In this document: piece after piece, positions 1 to 6,764 of the stretch
How positions within the stretch are numbered: the first letter of the stretch is position 1
Layout: each line of letters begins with the position of its first letter
Source: Candidatus Woesearchaeota archaeon
Lineage (GTDB): Archaea; Nanobdellota; Nanobdellia; Woesearchaeales; WAPJ01
NCBI GenBank assembly: GCA_015520785.1
Contig: WAPJ01000044.1
Location: forward strand, 1 to 9,162
Reading direction: 5' to 3'
Length of the DNA stretch: 9,162 bases
The notes under the pieces: model-generated
The model's database searches: none
Seen by the model: only the letters and a program-made list of their open reading frames with translations
Told to the model about the DNA's origin: nothing
Made by a program: the position numbers and the translations under genes

Positions 1-1
1 T

Positions 2-607
2 AACTATGTTCGAACGGATATTTTCAATCCTACTGTTAAGCCGCATCCAATCCGCGAAGAATACAAGGATCGGAGGATTATTCTCTTCCCACGGAATTTC
101 GGCTATGCTCGAGGAGGCTTGAACACGGTGAAAGCAGCGAGAATTCTTTCAAAAAAGTATCCGGACATCCTCTTCGTCATGACCGGGGAGGGACCTGAAA
201 AACCACTCGCTCAAGCCTATGTGAAGAAGCACAGGCTTGCCAACCATGTTCTCTTCATCGGTCATCAGCATCACTTTAAGAGCATGCCCTCCCTCTTCAA
301 AGCAGCAGATATTGTTATCATTCCCAGCACGAGCACGGAGGGAACAAGCCTCTCAGGGCTTGAAGCGATGGCAACAGAAAAGCCTGTTGTCGCAACGAAT
401 ATTGGCGGTCTCCCCGACATTATTCATCATGACTATACTGGTATCCTCGTCCAGCCTAACGCTCAGAGTCTTGCAGAAGGCATTGAACGATACCTGAAGG
501 ATCCCTCCTTCGCGAAACGCATGGCCCGGAACGCGAGACGCTGGGTTGAAATGAGACACACGTATGAGTACTGGTGCAAGCAGTATAAAGAGGCACTTGA
601 CATATAG
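2..607 (+). CDS. GT4-family glycosyltransferase, C-terminal part (5' end outside window)
   Basis: The reading frame is open from the first base triplet of the window to a TAG stop, so 201 residues of the C-terminal nucleotide-sugar-binding (GT-B) domain are visible and the N-terminal acceptor domain lies upstream. A TTG at 119 is in frame but is an internal Leu codon, because the residues before it (RIILFPRNF and following) already form the usual first strand of the GT4 C-terminal domain. Visible landmarks are the TGEGP strand-turn after FVM, the ADIVIIPS strand, and the EX7E donor-site motif (STEGTSLSGLEAM; Glu at visible residues 113 and 121), followed by KPVVAT and GGLPDII. Members of the family transfer a sugar from a nucleotide donor to lipid-linked or small acceptors on the cytoplasmic face of the membrane. 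Sugar and acceptor specificity cannot be read from the sequence. The next gene follows at a 29-base gap on the same strand with no visible promoter, so the two are probably co-transcribed. Confidence 0.93.
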   Translation, partial: NYVRTDIFNPTVKPHPIREEYKDRRIILFPRNFGYARGGLNTVKAARILSKKYPDILFVMTGEGPEKPLAQAYVKKHRLANHVLFIGHQHHFKSMPSLFKAADIVIIPSTSTEGTSLSGLEAMATEKPVVATNIGGLPDIIHHDYTGILVQPNAQSLAEGIERYLKDPSFAKRMARNARRWVEMRHTYEYWCKQYKEALDI

Positions 608-624
608 CCCAATACATCTCCTGC

Positions 625-632
625 AAGGTGAT
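625..632 (+). promoter_or_regulatory. Shine-Dalgarno site of the methyltransferase gene
   Basis: AAGGTGAT matches the complement of the 3' end of archaeal 16S rRNA (AGGAGGTGAT) over seven bases and lies four bases before the ATG at 637. The in-frame GTG at 628 is inside this site, so it is very unlikely to be the start codon. This decides the start of the methyltransferase. Confidence 0.75.
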
Positions 633-636
633 TCCT

Positions 637-1308
637 ATGCCCACAAGTCAGTATGATCAGATTGGTAAGATCCTCAATGCGGTTATCTTTCTCAGGCCGC
701 GAAAAGTCCTTGAGATCGGCCCTGGTTTTGGAAAGTATGGTGTTCTCCTCAGAGAGTACTTGGAGTACTGGGGGACGGGTAAGAAAAAGACGTACTCTCA
801 ATGGGAGGTTACTCTTGACGCGATTGAGGCTTTTGAAGAATACCTCACTCCCATTCACAAGTTTGTATATAACACTCTCTATGTTGGTGAAGCCCAGCGG
901 ATTATTCCCTCCCTCAAAGAGACGTATGATCTCGTTCTTCTTATTGATGTACTCGAACATTTGTCGAAGGAAGAAGGTGAACGTCTCCTCAGGCTCTTAA
1001 CTGAAAAGCATAAGACAATTCTTGTTAGTGTTCCCCGGGATATTGGTGATCAAAAAGACTCTTTCGGTAATCCCTACGAGACTCATCGTTCATCTTGGCG
1101 GCTCTCCGAGTTTAAACACTATGGCTACGTCCTTTCTCTTCGCGATCCCTCAAGTATTATTGCTATTATCTCAAAGGATAAGAAGCGTATCCGCACGCTC
1201 CGTGCGCAACTCCGCTATCGTTCTTTCGCTATTCTCTTCTCGTATACCCCTCTTCTTACCCGATTATTACGGAGGGCCCTGTCCAAACGTCACTCACTAC
1301 ACTCATAA
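637..1308 (+). CDS. Class I SAM-dependent methyltransferase
   Basis: The 223-residue protein begins at the ATG at 637, chosen because a strong Shine-Dalgarno site precedes it; a GTG nine bases upstream is part of that site. The glycine-rich motif I (VLEIGPGFGKYG, about residues 24-35) binds S-adenosylmethionine. The later strand DLVLLIDVLEHL (about 98-109) is the motif IV region with the common DVLEH signature of the methyltransferase 11 type, and TILVSVPRD (about 127-135) is the next core strand. A loop with FGNPYETHRSSW follows, which may shape the acceptor site. The C-terminus is basic and hydrophobic (RSFAILFSYTPLLTRLLRR) and could associate with the membrane. Placed among glycosyltransferases, it most plausibly O-methylates a sugar or lipid-glycan intermediate; that target is inference from context only. 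It ends just before the promoter of the next gene. Confidence 0.88.
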   Translation: MPTSQYDQIGKILNAVIFLRPRKVLEIGPGFGKYGVLLREYLEYWGTGKKKTYSQWEVTLDAIEAFEEYLTPIHKFVYNTLYVGEAQRIIPSLKETYDLVLLIDVLEHLSKEEGERLLRLLTEKHKTILVSVPRDIGDQKDSFGNPYETHRSSWRLSEFKHYGYVLSLRDPSSIIAIISKDKKRIRTLRAQLRYRSFAILFSYTPLLTRLLRRALSKRHSLHS

Positions 1309-1317
1309 TATTTAAAA
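1309..1317 (+). promoter_or_regulatory. Archaeal TATA-box promoter for the GT2-GT4 pair
   Basis: TATTTAAAA starts right after the TAA stop of the methyltransferase gene. Its centre is about 27 bases before the ATG at 1341, the spacing at which archaeal transcription normally begins on or next to the start codon. No Shine-Dalgarno-type sequence sits at a good distance from ATG 1341, so a leaderless transcript is likely. The in-frame GTG at 1329 would lie upstream of the predicted transcription start. Confidence 0.65.
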
Positions 1318-1340
1318 AGTCGGTTGGGGTGGATGCCTTC

Positions 1341-2348
1341 ATGCCTCGCTCCACGTCTTCGGATAACCATAAGAGGAAGTATATTGACGCTTCCCTTGTC
1401 CTTGTCGTGAGGAATGAGGAGGACTCAATCTACTCTGTGCTTGACGCGTATGCACGTCAGACTCTCCTCCCGCGCGAGGTTATTATCGTTGACGGGAAGA
1501 GTACCGATCGGACACTTGACGAGATTGAACGATTCAAGAAGACGAATCCGCCCTTCACAATCCGCGTCTTTCAGAATACCGAAGAAAATACGATTCCAAG
1601 CGCACGGAATATTGGGATCAGCAAGGCATCGTACGATCTTATTATTGGCGGGGATGCGAGCGTTACCATTCCTCACGACTGGATAGAACGACTCGCAGAA
1701 AAACTCACGGATACTGTTGACATTGTCGCAGGCGTGTATGAAGTACGGGGGAAGACCCCCTACCAGCAGGCGATTGCAGACGTCCATCAGTATGCGGCTA
1801 TCCCCGATCCAGAACGCCTTAAGCCGGAAACATTCCATCCGAGCAATCGGTCACTCCTCTTCCGCAAGAAGGTATGGGAGCGTCTCGGCGGATATCGGAC
1901 ACAACCCCCTCGTGGAGAAGACACATGGTTTAGCATGCGCGCAGCAGAAGAAGGATTCAAGAAGGTTATCGCACCCAAGGCGAAAGTCTCCTGGTATGCG
2001 CGGAAGAGCATTCTTGAAGACTTCCACTTCTCCCGCGTCGAAGCACTCAGCGATGTTCATCTCGGCATCGCCCGTGGACGCTACACTAAGTATTATTTAT
2101 TCCTCGCCCTCCTCCTCGGCACTGCGCTATTCTCTTTCATCACACGGAATCCCCTCCCCTTCCTCTCCGCCTTCCTTATCACAGAAATCCTCCTCCTCAT
2201 ATATGCTCTCCGCATAACCTTCTGGTCAAAACACTATATACTCTTCCCCCTTCATTTTCTCACGGTAAACGCTATCTTCTACGCTTACCTTCTTGGCATT
2301 ACCCAGGGATGGCTGACACGCCCCTTCGCCAAGAGGAGATCCGCATGA
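1341..2348 (+). CDS. GT2-family glycosyltransferase with C-terminal membrane segments
   Basis: The protein is 335 residues from the ATG at 1341, preferred over the GTG at 1329 because the TATA box predicts transcription starting at about 1341. The N-terminal GT-A fold has the nucleotide-binding VVRNEE (about 22-27) and VDGKSTDRT (about 50-58). ARNIGI follows (about 88-93), then the metal-site region IIGGDAS (about 101-107) and the GED (192-194) typical of the catalytic-base region. The usual DXD reads G-G-D here, so the first Asp is missing; related enzymes often keep only one acidic residue, so activity is not ruled out. Three hydrophobic segments (about 252-268, 272-290 and 299-320) anchor the C-terminus in the membrane, as in many dolichol-phosphate or glycan-chain GT2 enzymes. 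The short tail is basic (RPFAKRRSA). The gene ends in an ATGA overlap with the following GT4 gene. Sugar specificity is unknown. Confidence 0.9.
   Translation: MPRSTSSDNHKRKYIDASLVLVVRNEEDSIYSVLDAYARQTLLPREVIIVDGKSTDRTLDEIERFKKTNPPFTIRVFQNTEENTIPSARNIGISKASYDLIIGGDASVTIPHDWIERLAEKLTDTVDIVAGVYEVRGKTPYQQAIADVHQYAAIPDPERLKPETFHPSNRSLLFRKKVWERLGGYRTQPPRGEDTWFSMRAAEEGFKKVIAPKAKVSWYARKSILEDFHFSRVEALSDVHLGIARGRYTKYYLFLALLLGTALFSFITRNPLPFLSAFLITEILLLIYALRITFWSKHYILFPLHFLTVNAIFYAYLLGITQGWLTRPFAKRRSA
2334..2340 (+). promoter_or_regulatory. Shine-Dalgarno site of the second GT4 gene
   Basis: AGGAGAT, with the AGGAG core, ends four bases before the ATG at 2345 and lies inside the end of the preceding GT2 gene. 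It supports ATG 2345 over the ATG at 2309 and, with the four-base ATGA overlap, suggests translational coupling. Confidence 0.65.
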
Positions 2349-3370
2349 GAAAGATTGTCATGGTTACACCCTACTATGCACCCAAGCATGGGGGTGTGGT
2401 ACGGCATGTTGAACAGCTTATCAACCATCTCCCAGATGATTATCATATCACTATCATTACACGCCCTCATATTCCTTCACTCCCTAAGCGAGAACGGATT
2501 GGTCGTGCAAACATTATCCGCCTCCCCCATCTCCCATCATACGCTTATCCTCCCATCTTTCTCTCACACTCCCTCCGTAGCCTCCTCCAGCATGCGGATA
2601 TCATTCATCTTCATGATCCCTCCCCCTGGCTCTGGAGTATCCTCTCCCTCCTCCTCGTGAGACGCTCCTTCTTCGTCACGCTCCACGGATGGGAGGGCAG
2701 ACCTCCTACTTTCAGGGATATGAATGTGCGGAAACTCATCGTCAGAACAGCCCGGAAAACCCTATGCGTCGGGAGCTTCATCCAACAACTCTACCACGTC
2801 CATTGTGATGAGGTCATCTATAATGCGCCAAGCCCCCTCTTTCATCCAGCCCGTCCCAAAGAATATCTTACTTTCATCGGCAGGTTTGACGCTGATACAG
2901 ATTATCCCGCACTCGCACGAACCATCCCCATCGTCTTCGCCCACTATTCCTCACTCAAGAAAGTCATCCTCATCGGGGATGGGCCTCTCAAAGAAAGCGT
3001 TCATACCATCCTTAAAGAGAATACAATCCCCTTCACAGATATTGGCTTCACAGACACACCCCACGAGTATGTTAATCATTCACTCCTCACTTTTCCCGCA
3101 GGCTACCAGTCCATTCTCGAAAGCCTTGCTGCAGGCGCACTCCCCATCCTCTCCGTTCAGAATAACGAACGAGAAGCCTATCTCTCAACACTCCCCCTCG
3201 CACCCTGCCTCCTCCTGCTCAAACAGAATGCGCATACAACGCTTCAATCCTCCCTTGAATCATTCACCCTTTACACAGAGAAACGTATGCGCGCCTGCCA
3301 GCACGTCCTCACGCGCGAATACACGTGGCACGCCGTCGCACAAGCCTACCTCTCCCTCTGGAAGACATAG
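2345..3370 (+). CDS. GT4-family glycosyltransferase
   Basis: This is a complete two-domain GT-B enzyme of 341 residues. The start at 2345 gives the standard GT4 opening MRKIVMVTPYYAPKHGG and places an AGGAG site at proper distance; the in-frame ATG at 2309 would add 12 residues that fit nothing. Landmarks are the GG loop (about residues 16-17), IIHLHDP (about 86-92), TLHGWEG (about 112-118) and LCVGSFI (about 140-146). FIGRFD (about 177-182) opens the C-terminal domain, IGDGP (about 210-214) is the next strand, and the donor-site helix is GYQSILESLAAG (about 253-264). The usual first Glu of EX7E is absent; the GYxSILEA form with a single Glu is a recognised GT4 variant, so the enzyme is probably active. 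It should add a sugar to a lipid-linked glycan on the cytoplasmic side. It overlaps the GT2 gene by four bases and is followed by a promoter. Confidence 0.92.
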   Translation: MRKIVMVTPYYAPKHGGVVRHVEQLINHLPDDYHITIITRPHIPSLPKRERIGRANIIRLPHLPSYAYPPIFLSHSLRSLLQHADIIHLHDPSPWLWSILSLLLVRRSFFVTLHGWEGRPPTFRDMNVRKLIVRTARKTLCVGSFIQQLYHVHCDEVIYNAPSPLFHPARPKEYLTFIGRFDADTDYPALARTIPIVFAHYSSLKKVILIGDGPLKESVHTILKENTIPFTDIGFTDTPHEYVNHSLLTFPAGYQSILESLAAGALPILSVQNNEREAYLSTLPLAPCLLLLKQNAHTTLQSSLESFTLYTEKRMRACQHVLTREYTWHAVAQAYLSLWKT

Positions 3371-3379
3371 GCCTAATCC

Positions 3380-3386
3380 TTTTATA
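3380..3386 (+). promoter_or_regulatory. Archaeal TATA-box promoter for the kinase-GT4-flippase operon
   Basis: TTTTATA lies in the 36-base gap after the GT4 gene. Its centre is about 24 bases before the ATG at 3407, and no Shine-Dalgarno site is present, again suggesting a leaderless transcript. It would drive the three overlapping genes that end at 6764. Confidence 0.6.
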
Positions 3387-3406
3387 CACGAGGTCCATCC
3401 GAGAGC

Positions 3407-4459
3407 ATGATGAAACTCCCCCCTCCATGCAGGATCCTCAGAAAGAATGAGGAAGAATGGGACATCTACTGTCCTCCAGAGGCGTGCGAATATTTCTCTC
3501 CTCTCCCCAGAGAAGAGAGAGGCCCCTACCGGAAGGCCTTCTACCAGTACCAGCATCACCACCTTCTCACGCTCGACTGTCTTACCTCACCCCACGCCTA
3601 CACCCTATGGGGAATTCCCTTCACGCGCGAGGCACAAGCATTCTTCATCACGCCTCACGATGAGCTTGATGAAGAAGAACGGATTCTTGAACGCGTCCTC
3701 CGCTACCTGGCAGAACAGAAGCAGGATGAAAAATATCACGCGTTCATCAGGGAATACTGGCATATCCTGGAGGGGAGGGGTGGTTTGAACGCGTACACGC
3801 AGTATCCCGTCCTTAGGAGGACACCCCGAGATCCCGCACTCCTCCTCTCACGAAACCCCCTCAAGCTCTCCCCCTATCTGACATTTCGCGCATGGCTTGG
3901 AAGTATGAGGAGATTCTTCCAACGCTTCTTCCGCCGCTGCTGTCACGGCAGGCATATCGCGATTATCGGCCCGGATGGGAGTGGGAAGACCACGCTCATC
4001 CGCATCCTCACCAGAGACTTCGGCTGGCCGAGCACGTATGGGGGATATCGCGACTTCTCCTCCTCACGCATTCCACTCGTCTCCTTCATCCGCATGTACG
4101 CGTACGACTGGTACCGCTGGCTCCGCATGCTCCCCGTCTGGCTGCGCGGCCAGGCTATCCTCTGGGATAGGCATCCAAGATTTGAACATGCACTCCTCAA
4201 GGGATGGAAGGGCTTTCTCACTCGGCTCGCCTACACGCTTTATCCTAAGCCACACGTAACGATCATCCTCTTCCCGGAAGAACGGCTGATCGCGAAGCGG
4301 AAGCCTGAAGAGTATGACCCTCAGCGTTACGCGGCGTTTAAAGCCTGGGTGGAACGCATGGCGAAAAGAAGGAATATTTTCATCGTTAACGCAGCAGGTC
4401 TTGATGAGACCCTTAACGATATCCTCAAGATTATCTTCACGGGCTGGTCGGCATGGTAA
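3407..4459 (+). CDS. Thymidylate-kinase-like P-loop protein with unrecognised N-terminal domain
   Basis: The protein is 350 residues long. The C-terminal half (about 180-350) is a P-loop kinase-like domain: Walker A GPDGSGKTT at 188-196 after an IAII strand; WDRH at 253-256, matching the DR(Y/H/F) substrate-site motif of thymidylate kinases; VTIILFPEERL at about 284-294; and a basic segment RKPEEYDP at about 298-305 where the lid arginines sit in that family. The N-terminal 180 residues, rich in charged and aromatic residues, match nothing I recognise; a basic linker (RRFFQRFFRRCCHGR, about 168-182) joins the halves. A true dTMP kinase would be about 200 residues and need not sit in a glycan locus, so phosphorylation of a sugar, lipid or nucleotide-sugar precursor is a better guess, but this is inference. 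Translation probably starts leaderless at the first of two consecutive ATGs. The stop overlaps the next start by seven bases (ATGGTAA). Confidence 0.82.
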   Translation: MMKLPPPCRILRKNEEEWDIYCPPEACEYFSPLPREERGPYRKAFYQYQHHHLLTLDCLTSPHAYTLWGIPFTREAQAFFITPHDELDEEERILERVLRYLAEQKQDEKYHAFIREYWHILEGRGGLNAYTQYPVLRRTPRDPALLLSRNPLKLSPYLTFRAWLGSMRRFFQRFFRRCCHGRHIAIIGPDGSGKTTLIRILTRDFGWPSTYGGYRDFSSSRIPLVSFIRMYAYDWYRWLRMLPVWLRGQAILWDRHPRFEHALLKGWKGFLTRLAYTLYPKPHVTIILFPEERLIAKRKPEEYDPQRYAAFKAWVERMAKRRNIFIVNAAGLDETLNDILKIIFTGWSAW

Positions 4460-5436
4460 GCGCAATCCTCACCACGCTCCCACTCGCCACTCTCGCCGAG
4501 GGCACGGTCAAGCAGGCCTGGCTGACCGCGCGGTTACTCGCCCGGCATGATCGCAGGGTAATCCTCGCCTCTCCCTCCCACGCGTATAGTCTCCACGAGG
4601 AGAAAACCATCCCCTATCGGAATCCATTCCTCCGCGTCCGCGCACGCACCATCCACTATTATACCGTACCAAATAAAACACTCGCCCTCAGCCTCCTCCT
4701 CAGCAGGTACAAGCGAGCATTCCTCACCATTACTGACGCGCTCACCGGCTCATGGTGGGAAGACCCATTCCTCAAACCATTCCTCCCCCTTATCTGCACA
4801 CGCCTCAACCAGGTGATTATTCAAACCCATTATCAGCAGGACCTCCTCCCCTCCTGCCTGAAGAAGAAAAGCCGTATCCTCCCCCTCCTCCTAGACGAAC
4901 CACCCCGCATTCACGCGGAGCGGAAGGAGAAGAGTATTCTCGTCATGACCAGTCTCCGCGAGGAGAAAGGCGTAGGAATCATCCTTGACGCGTTTCAATA
5001 CCTCCTCCGTGAGGATGCATCCTTCACGCTCACGCTCGCGAATAGTGGTTTCAAGAATGCATCACCACGCATCCTCACACAGCTTACGCGACTGCAAGAA
5101 GCCTATCCCGATCGGATCATCCTCAGGGGGAGGATTAATCCGTATGAGGAACTCGCACGGCATGACGTCTACGCCTACCCGTATCCCACCCTGAGGGGGA
5201 ATTTCGCCACGCCACTCAGCGCGTACGAGGCCATCCAGATGAACACGCGCTTCCTCCTCCCTGATCATCCACCCCTCCGCGAAGCCTTTCCAGCAGCATT
5301 CCTCGCCACGCCCGAGCCCCACGCGGTTGCAGAAGCACTCATCCGTCTCTCACGCGAAAAACCGGTCCTCCCACCACTCCCCCGCCAGGAGGAAGTCCGA
5401 GAAATCCTCCTCTCCCTCCACGAGGTGAGCGTATGA
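4453..5436 (+). CDS. Divergent GT4-like glycosyltransferase
   Basis: The 327-residue protein has a recognisable GT-B layout. The N-terminal domain opens with AILTTLPLATLAEGTVKQA where most relatives have a Gly-Gly loop. The C-terminal domain opens with SILVMTSLREEKGVGIILDAF (about residues 161-181), which matches the G-R-L-x-x-E-K-G pattern region of GT4 enzymes. IILRGRI (about 222-228) and DVYAYPYP (about 238-245) follow. The donor-site helix is ATPLSAYEAIQ (about 252-262), keeping only the second Glu of EX7E, as in the SPLK-x-x-E type of GT4/GT1 enzymes. No good Shine-Dalgarno site precedes the ATG; the seven-base overlap with the P-loop gene suggests translation by coupling. The stop overlaps the flippase start (ATGA). 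Substrate unknown; a cytoplasmic step in assembly of the same glycan is the natural reading. Confidence 0.83.
   Translation: MVSAILTTLPLATLAEGTVKQAWLTARLLARHDRRVILASPSHAYSLHEEKTIPYRNPFLRVRARTIHYYTVPNKTLALSLLLSRYKRAFLTITDALTGSWWEDPFLKPFLPLICTRLNQVIIQTHYQQDLLPSCLKKKSRILPLLLDEPPRIHAERKEKSILVMTSLREEKGVGIILDAFQYLLREDASFTLTLANSGFKNASPRILTQLTRLQEAYPDRIILRGRINPYEELARHDVYAYPYPTLRGNFATPLSAYEAIQMNTRFLLPDHPPLREAFPAAFLATPEPHAVAEALIRLSREKPVLPPLPRQEEVREILLSLHEVSV
5422..5428 (+). promoter_or_regulatory. Shine-Dalgarno site of the flippase gene
   Basis: GAGGTGA is a seven-base match to the anti-Shine-Dalgarno complement and ends four bases before the ATG at 5433. It lies inside the 3' end of the GT4-like gene, consistent with a coupled operon and with the chosen start. 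Confidence 0.75.
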
Positions 5437-6764
5437 GCCTCCGAACAGCATTCCTCAAAACAACACTCCTCGTCGGCCTCGCAGGCTTGACAGGTATGCT
5501 CGTGAGAACCCTCTACGCGCACGTCCTTCCACCAGACGCGTATGGCGCGCTCTTCAGCCTCCAAGCGCTCATCACCTTCCTCATCCCCTTCCTCAACCTC
5601 GGCATGGGTGAAGCACTCAACTATTTTATCCCCCGCGAAGCGGAAGCCTGGAAATCCTATCTCACGATCGCCCTCCTCGTCACACTCGTGACGAGTAGTC
5701 TCGCAGCATTCATCTTCCTCATCCTCGCACCCATCATCAGCACAGCCTACCTCCACACGCCCATCTTCACCCCGATCGTTCGAGCCTTCAGTATTGGCAT
5801 CCTCGCCTGGCCGCTCTTCCTCGTCCTCAGGAATGCGCTCCGCGCACGCGGGAGGCCTGAAGCATACCCCCTCGGGGACGTCCTCCTCAACACGGGGAGG
5901 CTCGCATTCATCAAAACACCCCTCCTCATCATTGCTCTCGGCTGGAACATCCTCGTCCTCACCCTCACCCTCCTCTACACGCTCCCCTTCCGGAGTGTCT
6001 TCACACGACCACGCCTCCAGGAGATGAGACGACTCCTCTCCTACAGTCTCCCAAACATGCTCTCCGCGGTTATCATCATCCTCCTCACAAGCATTGACAT
6101 CATCCTCCTTACCCTTCTCGCACCCCTCACAAGCGTTGCCGTGTATAGTGCAAACCTCCCCTACCTGACCATCCCCCTCTTCCTCCTCCAGCCCATCATC
6201 ATCCTCTACTATCCCCTCCTCTCCCCCCTCCACGGGCGTGCATTCACGCGTGAAGCCCAGCGGGGATTCCTCACGGCAAGCCTCCTCCTCACGCTGAGCG
6301 GCGCATTCATCCTCCCCCTCCTCCCAACACTCCTTAAACTCCTCCTTCCCGCAGCCTATCAGCCGAGCATCCTCCTCATTAGCATCCTCCTCACCGCAAG
6401 CATCCTCGGCGGGATCACCCGTTATGCGTTCATCCTCCTCTCCGCACAAGGCCTCGTCCGCGAACGCTTCACGTGGACGCTCAGCATGATCCTCCTCAAC
6501 CTCCTCCTTGATCTCATCCTCATCCCACGCTATCTCGCGACGGGCGCCGCGCTCGGCACGCTCATCGCAAGCCTTCCAGGCATACTCCTCCTCACACGCT
6601 TAAGGATCAGCACATTCCATCAAACCTCTTTGAGCCTTCTCATCCTCCTCACGAGCATCCCAGCAGTCCTCATCCATCCCCTCCTCAGCAGCCTCCTCCT
6701 CACGGCAAGCCTCCTCCCATACGCGCAGCAGCTCATCCCCTTCATCCGCGAGTTCATACGATGA
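5433..6764 (+). CDS. Polysaccharide flippase, Wzx/PST type (MOP superfamily)
   Basis: The 443-residue protein is almost wholly hydrophobic with some twelve or more membrane segments, slightly shorter than most family members. Family signatures are visible: an N-terminal first helix followed by LPPDAYGALFSLQAL (about 32-46, the xExYGxxx region), LNLGMGEALNYFIPR (about 54-68), SIDIILLTLLAPLTSVAVYSAN (about 220-241, the D-x-x-L-L...VxxY signature), LPAAYQPS (about 305-312) and LIPRYLATGAALGT (about 363-376). The family moves lipid-linked oligosaccharides from the cytoplasmic to the outer face of the membrane. The ATG at 5433 is supported by a strong Shine-Dalgarno site and a four-base overlap with the preceding gene. 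Codon use is extreme: Leu is mostly CTC and Ile mostly ATC, and no TTA, CTA or TCA codon occurs between 5433 and 6449. The adjacent glycosyltransferases probably make its substrate. Confidence 0.92.
   Translation: MSLRTAFLKTTLLVGLAGLTGMLVRTLYAHVLPPDAYGALFSLQALITFLIPFLNLGMGEALNYFIPREAEAWKSYLTIALLVTLVTSSLAAFIFLILAPIISTAYLHTPIFTPIVRAFSIGILAWPLFLVLRNALRARGRPEAYPLGDVLLNTGRLAFIKTPLLIIALGWNILVLTLTLLYTLPFRSVFTRPRLQEMRRLLSYSLPNMLSAVIIILLTSIDIILLTLLAPLTSVAVYSANLPYLTIPLFLLQPIIILYYPLLSPLHGRAFTREAQRGFLTASLLLTLSGAFILPLLPTLLKLLLPAAYQPSILLISILLTASILGGITRYAFILLSAQGLVRERFTWTLSMILLNLLLDLILIPRYLATGAALGTLIASLPGILLLTRLRISTFHQTSLSLLILLTSIPAVLIHPLLSSLLLTASLLPYAQQLIPFIREFIR

Noticed and set aside
463..960. 165-residue - strand frame spanning the end of the first GT4 gene and the methyltransferase gene
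   Set aside because: It lies opposite two genes with clear motifs and has no recognisable feature of its own.
2724..3410. 228-residue + strand frame overlapping the second GT4 gene
   Set aside because: It is a shifted frame of a well-supported GT4 gene, Ser/Pro-rich and without motifs.
5265..6449. 394-residue open frame on the - strand, rich in Glu, Asp and Cys, opposite the flippase
   Set aside because: Its codons are exact mirrors of the flippase codons (CTC gives GAG, ATC gives GAT, GCA gives TGC); it stays open because the flippase avoids TTA, CTA and TCA. The flippase has clear family signatures, while this frame has none.
5980..6760. Repeated CCTCCTC, ATCCTCCTC and CTCACG words suggesting a simple repeat or an array
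   Set aside because: They come from runs of Leu and Ile codons in membrane helices with CTC/ATC bias; spacing is irregular and the protein varies, so they are neither tandem repeats nor a CRISPR array.
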